Positions 27,354 to 36,056 of a stretch of DNA of 64,000 bases are shown piece after piece. Each line of letters begins with the position of its first letter. Position 1 is the stretch's first letter. The notes beneath the pieces are model-generated. The model saw only the letters and a program-made list of their open reading frames with translations, did not search any database and had not been told where the DNA came from. The DNA comes from Roseovarius sp. S88. GTDB lineage: Bacteria; Pseudomonadota; Alphaproteobacteria; Rhodobacterales; Rhodobacteraceae. The DNA lies in contig NZ_CP146069.1 in assembly GCF_037023735.1 (NCBI RefSeq), positions 1,777,501-1,841,500 on the forward strand, in the 5' to 3' direction. A program made the position numbers and the translations under genes.

Positions 27354-28511
27354 TTACGCCTTTTTGATCGGTAAACGGCGTCGAACCAGTTCCAAAAACC
27401 ACTGAACCCCCGGCACAAGCGCGGCGTCATTAAAATCGTACTCCGGGTTGTGAAGTGGGGCGCTGTCCCCGTTTCCGATGAACGCGAATGCGCCGGGCGC
27501 TATTTTCAGGGCTTGCGCGAAATCTTCGGCCCCGCCGGTCCGCGGCGCATCGCCATTGACGTTTTCAGACCCAAACACCGCTGTCGCTGCGCTGAGGCAG
27601 TGGTCGGTGGCCTGCGCGTCGTTAACTGTGGGGATGAAAACGCGATCATAGACCACCTCGACACTGCATCCGTGGGCCGTCGCCATGCCTTCGGCTATGC
27701 GATGCATGCGGTCCTCAATCTTCTGGCTGACCGCATCATCAAAGTGGCGGCAATCGCCTTCGATCCAGGCCTCTCCTGCAATAGCGTTCGTGACGTTATC
27801 GCCACCGATCGATGTCACAGACACCACAGCCAGTTCCGCCGGATTGATCGACCGCGATACAATCGTCTGCAGCTCACCGACAATGGCACATGCACACACA
27901 ATCGCGTCGCGGCAGTCATCCGGACGTGATGCATGACCACCACGGCCACGCACGACGATCCGAAATCCGTCTTCTGCGCCCATAAAGGGTCCGGGGCGAA
28001 TTTCAAACGAACCTACCGGCAGACCAGGCATGTTGTGCAACCCATAGATTTCATCAAAACCGAGCCGCGACCCCAGACCGTCTTTGATCATGGCCTTCAT
28101 GCCCTGGCCCCATTCCTCAGCTGGCTGAAACACAAACCGTACCGTGCCATCAAACCCACCATCACGGGCCAATGCCGCGGCGGTTCCCAAAAGGATGGCG
28201 GTATGACCATCGTGACCGCAGGCGTGCATAAGTCCCGGCTTGGACGACGCATATGGCAGATTGGTAGTTTCTTGGATGCGCAAACAGTCCATATCGGCCC
28301 GTAGAGCTATGGTTCGCCCACCGCTGCCACAGCGCAGCGTTGCGACAACGCCGGTTCCACCGATGCCCGTCTCAATGTCGTCGAACCCAAATTCTCTCAG
28401 ACGCGCGACAACAAAACGTGCGGTTTCCTCTTCCTCGAACCCGAATTCAGGGTTTTCATGCAGATGACGCCGCCATTCGCGCATTGGTTCGGCTAATTCA
28501 GTCGGGGTCAA
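27354..28511 (-). CDS. M20-family amidohydrolase (hippurate hydrolase-like)
   Basis: A 385-residue zinc-dependent peptidase/amidohydrolase of the M20D group, which remove an N-acyl or indole-acetyl group from amino acids. Metal-site segments are HACGHDGHTAILLG near residue 95, QPAEEWGQGMKAMI near residue 130, and the C-terminal TGGAEDFAQ. The start is TTG (28509-28511) with AAAGGGA upstream; a shorter ATG start nine codons in is possible but would trim the conserved N-terminal helix. The substrate is unknown. It stands alone between a LuxR gene and a peptide-type binding protein. Confidence 0.85.
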   Translation of the reverse strand: MTPTELAEPMREWRRHLHENPEFGFEEEETARFVVARLREFGFDDIETGIGGTGVVATLRCGSGGRTIALRADMDCLRIQETTNLPYASSKPGLMHACGHDGHTAILLGTAAALARDGGFDGTVRFVFQPAEEWGQGMKAMIKDGLGSRLGFDEIYGLHNMPGLPVGSFEIRPGPFMGAEDGFRIVVRGRGGHASRPDDCRDAIVCACAIVGELQTIVSRSINPAELAVVSVTSIGGDNVTNAIAGEAWIEGDCRHFDDAVSQKIEDRMHRIAEGMATAHGCSVEVVYDRVFIPTVNDAQATDHCLSAATAVFGSENVNGDAPRTGGAEDFAQALKIAPGAFAFIGNGDSAPLHNPEYDFNDAALVPGVQWFLELVRRRLPIKKA

Positions 28512-28695
28512 ATGTCATTCCCTTTCTCAGATGGCGGACATCATGATGGTAGACGCAACGGATGCCCAACTCAAAGCACTAGGTTGTGGCTTGAGGCATT
28601 TGGAGCAACAGCCTTGAAAGGCGTCAATGTGGTGCGCGGCAAGGCGTGACGCAATTGAGACATGTCTGCTCTCACAAAACCCTGCTGTGCAAATT

Positions 28696-28723
28696 CAAAA
28701 CGCCGCCGAAGTATCTGGCGGCG
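28696..28723 (-). terminator. Rho-independent terminator of the binding-protein gene
   Basis: On the minus strand, a CGCCGCC...GGCGGCG stem is followed directly by TTTT. It is about 60 bp beyond the stop codon of the substrate-binding protein gene. Confidence 0.75.
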
Positions 28724-28782
28724 CATGTCAAAGGCCAGGGTTAAGATCGGTCCCTGCTTCTAAGTCTCAGTTTGATCCATGC

Positions 28783-30285
28783 TCACGACCCTTCCTCTGC
28801 CACGTCCACCTCGTGCCACAAGATGCGGTCGCTTTTGACGGCGGGCATGTTGCGAACACGGGGAGAGAGGGCGACTAACTGGCTTCGGTGGAAGGGGATC
28901 AGCGTGCCTGAAATTTCAGCAAGATACTCCTGCGCGTCGATATAGGCCTGTTTGCGCTCGTAAAAGTCCAGCTTGGCTTGTGCGCGTTCCAGGGCGAAAT
29001 CAAAGTTATGATCGCTAAGGTAGCTTTCGTTCCACTTGGCCTCGGATGAAAATGCTTCGCTGAGGGCCTGATGTGCCGGGCGTTCGCCCCAGCTTGTGGC
29101 AAAGGTGTCTTTTTTCATCCAGACCTCAGACCAGTACCCATCGGCGGCGGCGTTGACGATTTTGACGTGAATACCCGCTTCTGCGGCCTGTTGTTGAAAC
29201 ACTACGGCCATAGAGGACCACACGCCATCAATTGGGGCGACATGCAGCTTGATCTTGAGGCCTTTGGGATAACCCGCTTCGACCAGAAGGTCCTTGGCGC
29301 GTTGGATGTCCCGAGGGCAATCGAGGTCGGCGCGGTACTGGTCGTTTGGTGCCACGGGTGTATCACAGCTGATCGTACCACCACCGTCGAGGGCAAGCTT
29401 CAGCATTTCTTCGCGGTCAACCACCAGGCGCAGAGCCTGCCGTACGCGCATGTCGTCAAACGGGGCCACATCGGTGCGAAAAACAAGACCAGACCAATTG
29501 CCCGTGGGAATGTCCTGTACCACGTAACGGTCCGAGCGCAGCAAAGCGCGGCGCATCAGCGGTTTGACCCCGCGCTCCATATCAAGCTGGCCGGCAAGAA
29601 ACGCCTGCAGACGGGTGTTGCTGTCGGGTATGCCGATGAGTTCGATGCGCTCTAGTTTGGGTGCGCCTTCCCAATAATCCTCGTTAGCTTCCAGTATAGT
29701 GATGCCATCGGCGTCGAACTTGGAGATTTTGAACGGACCGGTGCCAATGCCGGTTTTGGCGATGGTGTCGTCTGAGCCTTCTGGGATCATACGCAAGCGC
29801 GGATCCATGAGCTGCAAGGGCAGGTCGGCAAAAGTTGAAGCGAGAGTAAGTTGCACGGTGAAGGGATCAAGTGCCGTGACATCAGTGACCATTTCGATGA
29901 CTGCGCGCGCCGGACTATCGCGTTCAGGGTCAAGCACCCGCGTTAGCGAATAAACCACATCATCCGCGTCAAAGGGGCTGCCATCGTGGAACCGCACGTC
30001 CTCACGCAATTTCAAGGTCCAGACAGTTCCATCCTCGTTGGCGGACCACGACTTGGCCAGATCAGGCGAAGGACGTCCCTCGGCACTGGGTCGGATAAGC
30101 CGGTTCATTATCTTTTCGGTGATCTGAAGCACGCGACCCTTGTCGATAGGATCAAGACTGGATAGCCCGCCGGAGCCGACGTCATGCGCCATGCGGAACA
30201 CGCCGTCTGCGACGGCTGGCTGTGCGGCCAGGCCAAGTGAAATTGCGGTGGCCAGCGATGCCAGCCAGAAAGCACGTTTTTTCAT
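28783..30285 (-). CDS. ABC-transporter substrate-binding protein, family 5 (peptide/nickel type), orphan
   Basis: A 500-residue periplasmic binding protein with a signal peptide (MKKRAFWLASLATAISLGLAAQPAVA). It has the SBP-5 hallmarks WTLKLREDVRFHDGSPFDADDVVYSL near residue 85 and RVRQALRLVVDREEML near residue 280. The usual permease and ATPase genes are absent on both sides, so it must work with components encoded elsewhere, or act as a chemoreceptor or sensor partner. The ligand (oligopeptide, nickel, heme precursor) cannot be told. AGGGA precedes the ATG. A clear terminator follows. Confidence 0.88.
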   Translation of the reverse strand: MKKRAFWLASLATAISLGLAAQPAVADGVFRMAHDVGSGGLSSLDPIDKGRVLQITEKIMNRLIRPSAEGRPSPDLAKSWSANEDGTVWTLKLREDVRFHDGSPFDADDVVYSLTRVLDPERDSPARAVIEMVTDVTALDPFTVQLTLASTFADLPLQLMDPRLRMIPEGSDDTIAKTGIGTGPFKISKFDADGITILEANEDYWEGAPKLERIELIGIPDSNTRLQAFLAGQLDMERGVKPLMRRALLRSDRYVVQDIPTGNWSGLVFRTDVAPFDDMRVRQALRLVVDREEMLKLALDGGGTISCDTPVAPNDQYRADLDCPRDIQRAKDLLVEAGYPKGLKIKLHVAPIDGVWSSMAVVFQQQAAEAGIHVKIVNAAADGYWSEVWMKKDTFATSWGERPAHQALSEAFSSEAKWNESYLSDHNFDFALERAQAKLDFYERKQAYIDAQEYLAEISGTLIPFHRSQLVALSPRVRNMPAVKSDRILWHEVDVAEEGS

Positions 30286-30366
30286 TCTTGTTCCCTGCTG
30301 TTTACGCAGTGTTGCGGGTTCAGCAGCAGGGATCAAGTGATTCAAAGGATTGTTCTGATCACAATG

Positions 30367-30717
30367 TCAGCGGCAGCGCGGATCATTGATGCCCGAGCAG
30401 GTTCTGAGATTGGTCAGAAACGGACTTGACGGTAGCACACCGGTGGAGCTGAAGGTTGGTGTTGATGTCGCGTCGGGATTGAGCGCGCGAGCCACAGCGA
30501 GCGGGCTGGAAAACGTGCCGCGATCCTCAACACCATGCGTTTCACCGCTGCGATCACCGCCACCTGCACCATCGGCAGCACCAGATGCGCCGCTGCCGGA
30601 ACCGGCTCCACCAGAGGCATCAAACGCCTGGGCAGCCGGGGCCACTGATAACGTGGCGACCAACGCGATAGCAAAACTAGCCCGCATGGAATTTTCAAAT
30701 TTAGAATAGAGTATCAT
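30367..30717 (-). CDS. Small exported Gly/Ser-rich protein
   Basis: A 116-residue protein: a short N-terminal extension, a signal sequence (MRASFAIALVATLSVAPAAQAF), then a low-complexity stretch (GGAGSGSGASGAADGAGGG) and a C-terminal part with two cysteines (RTCSGINDPRC) that could form a disulfide. The start at 30717 has GGGGGT upstream; the internal ATG at 30687 would start exactly at the signal peptide and is equally possible. No family is recognised. It marks the left border of the denitrification island. Confidence 0.55.
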   Translation of the reverse strand: MILYSKFENSMRASFAIALVATLSVAPAAQAFDASGGAGSGSGASGAADGAGGGDRSGETHGVEDRGTFSSPLAVARALNPDATSTPTFSSTGVLPSSPFLTNLRTCSGINDPRCR

Positions 30718-31118
30718 AACGTTTACCCCCAATATTTAATGAACGTCTTGAGAGTATTTGTTGGTGTAGAAGCAGTCAAAAATTGTCTTATTTTAGTCTT
30801 AATTTGCAAAGCTTTAAGAAACAGTGTTCAGGTAAACAGGGTTGCTTTTTCCGGTTAGTGTTTCAATCCACGTGAATTGTGGCGAAGCGAAGAACAGCGT
30901 CTTGATTACAGCACTCTGTGCCGATCCGCACTTGATGTGGCGATCCGACGTTTCTCTGACACGAGTATTTGACGGAGTTCCAACTGCTTTCTTGGCGACC
31001 CGAGCGTCGCTCATCATGCCGTGAAGAGGGCCGACTGACACAGCCTAACATAAGTCAAGGATGCCTGTTTGGGGGCGGCTCATAACAAATGGGTCTCACC
31101 AGCAAACGGAGAGTGATC
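30718..31118. other. Intergenic region at the left border of the denitrification island
   Basis: About 400 bp, AT-rich in its first 110 bp. It holds the nirS promoter with an NnrR-type box at 31045-31058 and a plausible -10 (CATAAC) at 31081. A 75-codon open frame on the minus strand (30814-31041) has no recognisable family and poor coding character, so it is not annotated as a gene. Confidence 0.6.
31045..31058. promoter_or_regulatory. NnrR/Dnr-type box of nirS
   Basis: CTAACATAAGTCAA, one mismatch from the TTAAC-N4-GTCAA form. If it is centred at -41.5, transcription starts near 31093, after the alternative ATG at 31089 and before the ATG at 31119. Confidence 0.75.
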
Positions 31119-32795
31119 ATGTTCCTTGGACGCACTTTCTCAGCTTCGGGCCGTACATTGGGTACCGGTCTTGCCATGCTGCTCGGCAGCCTGGCATTGC
31201 CTGCTACTGCGCAGGAACCGACGCTGAGCGAAGAGGCTTTTGAAGCCTCAAAACAACTTTATTTCGAACGCTGCGCCGGCTGTCACGGCGTGCTCAGGAA
31301 GGGTGCTACAGGTAAAAACCTGGAGCCATCCTGGAAACAAGAGGCCGCCGACGGCACTGTGAAAGAAGGCGGTACGCTCAAGCTTGGCCAAGAGCGGCTT
31401 GAAAAGATTATAGCCTGGGGTACCGAAGGCGGGATGAACAATTTCTCGGACGTGATGACCGAGGATGAGATCCGCGACATGGCGACCTACATCATGATGG
31501 AGCCGCCGAAGCCGCCAGAGATGTCGCTGGCGCAGATGATGGAAACCCGCAAGGTTTACGTCGAGCCAGAAGACTACCCTTCTGAGCCATTGCATGGCCG
31601 GAACTGGGAAAACTTCTTTGTCGTGATCGAACGCGATGTGGGCAAGGTGGCTGTGATTGACGGCGACACCAAAGAGGTGCTGGCACATATCCCAACCGGG
31701 TATGCCGTGCACGTTCTAAAAGCGTCTGAGCATCACAAGCTGGAAGAGCCGGATAATCCCGGACGCTTCTGGTACACGATGGGTCGTGACGGCAAGATGA
31801 CCAAGATCGACCTGTGGCAGAACCCCGAGAATATGCTCGTGGCCGAAGTCACCATTGGTTATGACGCACGTGACGTGGCGGTGTCGGGCGACGGCAAATA
31901 CGTGATTGGTGGGGCTTACTGGCCACCGCACTTCGCGATTGTTGATGCCGAAACCATGGAGCCGAAAAAGGTTGTCTCAACCCGCGGTGTAAATGTGGAT
32001 GGCGACTATGTGGAAGAGGCCCGTGTGGCGGCGATCTATACTACGCCAAATGAGCCCACATGGATTGTTGCGGTGAAAGAACTCGGCCAGCTTTGGCAGG
32101 TCGACTACACCGATCTCGACAATCTGCGGATCGACAAGATCAACTCGGCCAAGTTCCTGCATGACGGGTTCTTTGATCCAACGGGCCGGTACTTCCAGAT
32201 CGCTGCGAACGCGTCCAACAAGATGGTGGTCGTTGACACGCAAACCCACAAACTGGAAGCGATGATCGATACCGCGGCTCTGCCACACCCCGGACCTGGG
32301 GCAAACTGGAACGATCCGAATTGTGGACCAGTGGCCGGGACAACGCACCTTGGCGAAGGCACCGTGACGGTTTGGGGCAATGATCCGGAAGGTCATCCCG
32401 ACAACGCCTGGAAGGTCTGCTATGAGGTGGAAACCGATGGCGCGGGTCTGTTCATCCGGACGCATCCGACATCGGATTATATCTGGGCGGACCAAACCAA
32501 GCACCCAGAGCCGGAAATCCAGCAGTCGGTGCAGGTAATCTCGAAAGAGACCGGCGAGATTGTGAAGACGATCCAGCTGACCGAAGAGGAAGGCAACGTC
32601 GCAGTCCACTTCGAGTTCAACCAGGATGGGTCTGAGGTTTGGGTGTCCAAATGGAACCGCTCAACCTCGAAAGAGCCAAATGGTGAGATCGTGATCTACG
32701 ATGCCAAGACGCTGGAAGAGAAGGCGCGGGTCAAAGGGCTCTTTGCCCCGACCGGTAAGTTCAACGTCTACAACCGATCGAACCACGTCACCTGA
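31119..32795 (+). CDS. nirS: Cytochrome cd1 nitrite reductase
   Basis: The periplasmic respiratory enzyme that reduces nitrite to nitric oxide. The 558-residue precursor has a signal peptide ending PATAQE, a cytochrome c domain with CAGCH at residues 52-56, and an eight-bladed beta-propeller that binds heme d1. Active-site histidines are recognisable in LPHPGPGANW and GTTHLGEG. I chose the start at 31119 because it has GGAGAG 7 nt upstream and lies after the predicted transcription start; an in-frame ATG at 31089 lies upstream of it. It is followed by a hairpin and then by the NirT-like gene. Heme d1 would come from the nirECFDLGHJN operon 11 kb away. Confidence 0.97.
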   Translation: MFLGRTFSASGRTLGTGLAMLLGSLALPATAQEPTLSEEAFEASKQLYFERCAGCHGVLRKGATGKNLEPSWKQEAADGTVKEGGTLKLGQERLEKIIAWGTEGGMNNFSDVMTEDEIRDMATYIMMEPPKPPEMSLAQMMETRKVYVEPEDYPSEPLHGRNWENFFVVIERDVGKVAVIDGDTKEVLAHIPTGYAVHVLKASEHHKLEEPDNPGRFWYTMGRDGKMTKIDLWQNPENMLVAEVTIGYDARDVAVSGDGKYVIGGAYWPPHFAIVDAETMEPKKVVSTRGVNVDGDYVEEARVAAIYTTPNEPTWIVAVKELGQLWQVDYTDLDNLRIDKINSAKFLHDGFFDPTGRYFQIAANASNKMVVVDTQTHKLEAMIDTAALPHPGPGANWNDPNCGPVAGTTHLGEGTVTVWGNDPEGHPDNAWKVCYEVETDGAGLFIRTHPTSDYIWADQTKHPEPEIQQSVQVISKETGEIVKTIQLTEEEGNVAVHFEFNQDGSEVWVSKWNRSTSKEPNGEIVIYDAKTLEEKARVKGLFAPTGKFNVYNRSNHVT

Positions 32796-32808
32796 TCTTA
32801 AAATCATC

Positions 32809-32838
32809 AAACGGGCGGGCCGAAGAGCTCGCCCGTTT
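32809..32838 (+). terminator. Hairpin between nirS and the NirT-like gene
   Basis: A 9-bp stem AAACGGGCG / CGCCCGTTT starts 14 bp after the nirS stop. No T-run follows, so it may only attenuate transcription into the downstream genes or protect the 3' end of the nirS message. Confidence 0.5.
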
Positions 32839-32870
32839 ACCTTACAGTAAGACATCGGAGTGTTAGTCCC

Positions 32871-34697
32871 ATGGCCGAGACCCCTGAACCCCAAGACAAA
32901 CCACCGTTCTGGAAGCGCCATCTTTTCTGGGGCATGCCACTTGCCGGTGTCGCCGGCGCATTTATCGCCGGGATTGTCTTTTGGGGTGGTTTTAACACCG
33001 CCATGGAAGCGACAAACACCAAAGAATTCTGCGTCTCGTGCCACGAGATGCGCGATTTTGTTTACGAAGAATACAAAGGCACCATTCACCATGTGAATCG
33101 GTCTGGTGTTGGGGCGGCCTGTTCTGATTGCCATGTGCCCAAAGACTGGACGCACAAGATGATCCGCAAGATCAAGGCCAGCCGGGAGCTTTATGGCAAG
33201 ATCGTGGGCACCATCAATACCGAAGAAAAGTTTGAGGCCAAGCGCTTGCATCTGGCGATGAATGAATGGGAGCGGATGAAGGCCAATGACAGTCGCGAAT
33301 GCCGCAACTGTCACCACTTCGATTCCATGTTGCCCGAGTTTCAGAAGCCCCGTGCGCGTCAGCAGCACCTGAATGCGATGGAGGCCGGGCAAACCTGTAT
33401 TGATTGCCACAAGGGCATCGCGCATTCCGACTTGCGCGACCGCGCGGATGAGGATTACCTGGAAAAGCTGGAGGCCCCAAACCCGGACTTCGTACGCGAG
33501 ATCCCGGCGGAATATCTGGCCTCGCTTGAAAAGATCACGGCTCAGGAAGCCGAGGAGGCCGCCGCCAAGAAGGAAGCCGACAAAGCACAGCGCGAAACCA
33601 TGATGGCACAGATTGCCGAGGCGGTGGAAACAGCGCGTGCTGACGAACGCGCCAAGATCGAAGCCGAAGGCACGGAGGTCGCTTCGAGCGAAGGCGGTGC
33701 CGCGCAGACGACTGCCGCAAGTGGTGGTGGCGACGCAGATGTGGCCCCTGGCGTGGATTGGGCCAGTGTTGCGGCCACGGATCTGACGCTCTTTTACCCT
33801 GGCCAGGCCAGCTTTGAATGGGTCCAAAACGGCAAACAGCATGGCGGCGCACGCCCTCTGACCAAGGGGGGCGATCAATGCTCCACCTGTCATGCCGCCG
33901 AGTTGGAAACCATCGGCAACAACATCGTACAAGGCGGTGAGATTGAACCAACGCCCATTCCCGGCAAACGTGGCGTGATCAATGCCACGGTGCAGGCCGC
34001 CCATGATGCAGACAATATCTATTTCCGCATGTCCTGGTCCGATGCCGGGCATAGCCCTACTCCATTCGTGGACGGCGGCAAGATGGACCCCGAGAACCAG
34101 ATCAAAGTGGCTATGATGATCACGGGTACGGGCATCGAGCTGGGCGAACAGGTGGGATGCTGGGCCTCGTGCCACGCGGACAACACCTACATGCCGTTTG
34201 ACCCCGGCGCCGAGGCAATTGCCGCCAATGGCGATGTTGCGGGCCGTCTGGAAGCCACAGAAACGATCACCAAGTATCTTTCCGAAAGCCGGTCCGATAT
34301 CGAGATCCGCGGCCGTGGCGGCAAGCCACAAGGCGGCTGGGATCAATTGAAATCAGCCGATGAGATTGCTGCGTATCTGGAAGGGGGCACATTCCTTGAT
34401 CTGTTGCGGGTCTATGCGGATGGATCGTCGTCCAATGGTTACCTGCTTGAGCGTCGCGTGCAAAACGAGGGAGAAATGGCTGCATCTGCTGTGCTTGAGG
34501 CCGGGCAATGGACTGTGACCTTCTCGCGGCCTCTGACGGGTGGTGAGGGCGATGTGCCGCTTGAGCCGGGACAAACCTACACGGTTGGCTTCGCTATTCA
34601 TGATGATTTTGCCGCCGCGCGGTTCCATCACGTGACATTGAACACAAGCATGGCCTTGGACAATGCCGAGGCCCAGATCAATGTGGTGCAGCAATAA
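32871..34697 (+). CDS. NapC/NirT-type tetraheme cytochrome fused to an ethylbenzene-dehydrogenase-like heme domain
   Basis: A 608-residue membrane-anchored multiheme cytochrome, probably a quinol-oxidising electron donor to NirS. One transmembrane helix (residues 20-42) precedes a NapC/NirT domain with four CXXCH sites (residues 54, 84, 144, 176). An Ala/Glu-rich charged linker (residues 220-285) joins it to a C-terminal domain with a fifth CXXCH (337) and a CX3CH (CWASCH, 430-435), like the heme-binding subunit of DMSO-reductase-type ethylbenzene dehydrogenases. GGAG precedes the ATG. It lies directly downstream of nirS. Plain NirT or NapC proteins are ~200-230 residues, so the fusion is the notable point. 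A run of six G at 33866-33871 is in frame. Confidence 0.85.
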   Translation: MAETPEPQDKPPFWKRHLFWGMPLAGVAGAFIAGIVFWGGFNTAMEATNTKEFCVSCHEMRDFVYEEYKGTIHHVNRSGVGAACSDCHVPKDWTHKMIRKIKASRELYGKIVGTINTEEKFEAKRLHLAMNEWERMKANDSRECRNCHHFDSMLPEFQKPRARQQHLNAMEAGQTCIDCHKGIAHSDLRDRADEDYLEKLEAPNPDFVREIPAEYLASLEKITAQEAEEAAAKKEADKAQRETMMAQIAEAVETARADERAKIEAEGTEVASSEGGAAQTTAASGGGDADVAPGVDWASVAATDLTLFYPGQASFEWVQNGKQHGGARPLTKGGDQCSTCHAAELETIGNNIVQGGEIEPTPIPGKRGVINATVQAAHDADNIYFRMSWSDAGHSPTPFVDGGKMDPENQIKVAMMITGTGIELGEQVGCWASCHADNTYMPFDPGAEAIAANGDVAGRLEATETITKYLSESRSDIEIRGRGGKPQGGWDQLKSADEIAAYLEGGTFLDLLRVYADGSSSNGYLLERRVQNEGEMAASAVLEAGQWTVTFSRPLTGGEGDVPLEPGQTYTVGFAIHDDFAAARFHHVTLNTSMALDNAEAQINVVQQ

Positions 34698-34710
34698 AGG
34701 AGATATTTCC

Positions 34711-35115
34711 ATGCAACGGGCACTCTGTCTGACGGCTCTTTTGACACTGGCGAGTACAGGGGCGGTTGCATCAGACGAGCAGGCCGAACTCTGCGCAGAA
34801 GCGGAAGAGCGGTATGTCGAGATGTTCGGTGCCCCGTCCGCAGAGGCCGAGGGCGTCACGGTGGTCACCATGTATAAATACAGCTTCTGCCCGCGCGAGA
34901 TCACGATCCCGGTGGGCACGACCGTGCGTTGGGTCAATGTCGACAAGCGCACCAGTCACAGCGTGATCGTGCCCAATGAGCCTGAATCGGATCGAGCTTT
35001 CCCTGAAGAATCGATTGAATTCACCTTCCTCGTTGCTGGTGACCCGCAGGAGTATCTTTGTGGTCCGCATTGGGAAACCCAAGAGATGATCGGCATGGTG
35101 ACGGTCACAGAATAA
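34711..35115 (+). CDS. Periplasmic cupredoxin (plastocyanin/azurin family)
   Basis: A 134-residue blue-copper-type protein with a signal peptide (MQRALCLTALLTLASTGAVAS). The copper ligands are visible as His in KRTSHSVIVPN and the Cys-His-Met loop in LCGPHWETQEM, with the upstream TVRWVNVD strand. An extra pair of cysteines near the mature N-terminus and in SFCPREI may form a disulfide. AAAGGAGA precedes the ATG, 13 bp after the NirT-like gene, so it belongs to the nirS transcript. It probably shuttles electrons in the periplasm, or serves copper delivery; which one is not clear. Confidence 0.82.
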   Translation: MQRALCLTALLTLASTGAVASDEQAELCAEAEERYVEMFGAPSAEAEGVTVVTMYKYSFCPREITIPVGTTVRWVNVDKRTSHSVIVPNEPESDRAFPEESIEFTFLVAGDPQEYLCGPHWETQEMIGMVTVTE

Positions 35116-35216
35116 ATAACTGGGGTCGATCTTGGTGAAGCATCCGGATTCACCTGCGGTTAACTCAAATCCCCGAAAATTCTGAGAAACAAGCAAACAG
35201 CTAAATTTAGGTGGCC

Positions 35217-35230
35217 TTGAACAAAGTCAA
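35217..35230. promoter_or_regulatory. NnrR/FNR-type box of dnr
   Basis: TTGAACAAAGTCAA, about 120 bp before the dnr start. This suggests that the regulator gene is under control of an FNR-type protein or of itself. Confidence 0.7.
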
Positions 35231-35342
35231 GGACCGACTCGGCAAGATGTGATTCGCTTGAAGGTAAATCGACTGCAGCGTCGAGGGAGGAAACCCGGTG
35301 CTGAGGCCAATATTTAAAGGCCGGGAAGGTACATGAGTCTGC

Positions 35343-36056
35343 ATGAAATCAGTGATGGATATTGCGCTGAGCGCACCTGTCTTTAGATCGATGCCAAAAG
35401 AGGATGCGACCCCTTTGTTAGCAAAAGGGCGCGTTAAGGATCTGGGGCGAGGTGCGTCAATTCACTTACAGGGCGAGCGCGCGCACAGCATGTTTATCGT
35501 GCTGGATGGTTGGGTCAAACTTTACCGCATGTCGCCCTGCGGCAGCGAAGCCGTTGTCGCGGTTCTAACGCGCGGACAATGCTTTGGCGAAGTTGCGGCC
35601 ATTCGGGATGAGGTCTATCAAACCGGGGCAGAAACCGTATCAGAAGCCCGGTTGCTGCAGTTTGATTGCCAGGATTTGTGGCACGCGGTTGCGACCAACC
35701 TGCCGTTTTGCCGAGCATTGTTTTCCGTCATGCTTGAAGGCAATCGCGGCCTTGTGGACCAGTTGGAACAGCTCAAATCACATACCGGGACGCAACGCAT
35801 AGCAGATTTCCTGTTAGGGCTGTGCAGGGAGGAAACCGGCGAATGCACGGTGCTTTTGCCGTATGACAAGGTGCTGATCGCCAGCTGGTTGGGTATGAAG
35901 CCTGAATCTCTCTCGCGGTCCTTCCGGCGGCTTGAGCCACATGGCGTCAAGATCGTGAAGAACCGCGCAACCATCGCGTCAGTCGAACGCCTGATCGAAT
36001 ATGCAGATGAAGACCCCTCATTCTCATGGAGCCAAAAAGAATGTCTGACGCATTAA
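35343..36056 (+). CDS. dnr: Crp/Fnr-family regulator, Dnr/NnrR type
   Basis: A 237-residue regulator: an N-terminal cyclic-nucleotide-binding-like domain, a dimerisation helix near residue 140, and a C-terminal winged helix (DKVLIASWLGMKPESLSRSFRRL). It lacks the N-terminal cysteine cluster of FNR, so it should be the nitric-oxide-responsive Dnr/NnrR kind. Position and the surrounding boxes make it the likely activator of nirS, norC, nirE, nosR and hemA. The conserved RSFRRL recognition helix fits TTGAC/GTCAA half sites. The DUF4202 gene overlaps its last 16 bases. Confidence 0.9.
   Translation: MKSVMDIALSAPVFRSMPKEDATPLLAKGRVKDLGRGASIHLQGERAHSMFIVLDGWVKLYRMSPCGSEAVVAVLTRGQCFGEVAAIRDEVYQTGAETVSEARLLQFDCQDLWHAVATNLPFCRALFSVMLEGNRGLVDQLEQLKSHTGTQRIADFLLGLCREETGECTVLLPYDKVLIASWLGMKPESLSRSFRRLEPHGVKIVKNRATIASVERLIEYADEDPSFSWSQKECLTH

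Noticed and set aside
30814..31041. Minus-strand 75-codon frame as a transposase remnant
   Set aside because: No terminal repeats, target duplication or recognisable transposase motif could be seen.
32661..34346. Open frame of 561 codons on the minus strand opposite the NirT-like gene
   Set aside because: The plus strand carries five CXXCH motifs, a membrane anchor and a ribosome-binding site; the opposite frame has no recognisable protein features and is a mirror of codon bias.
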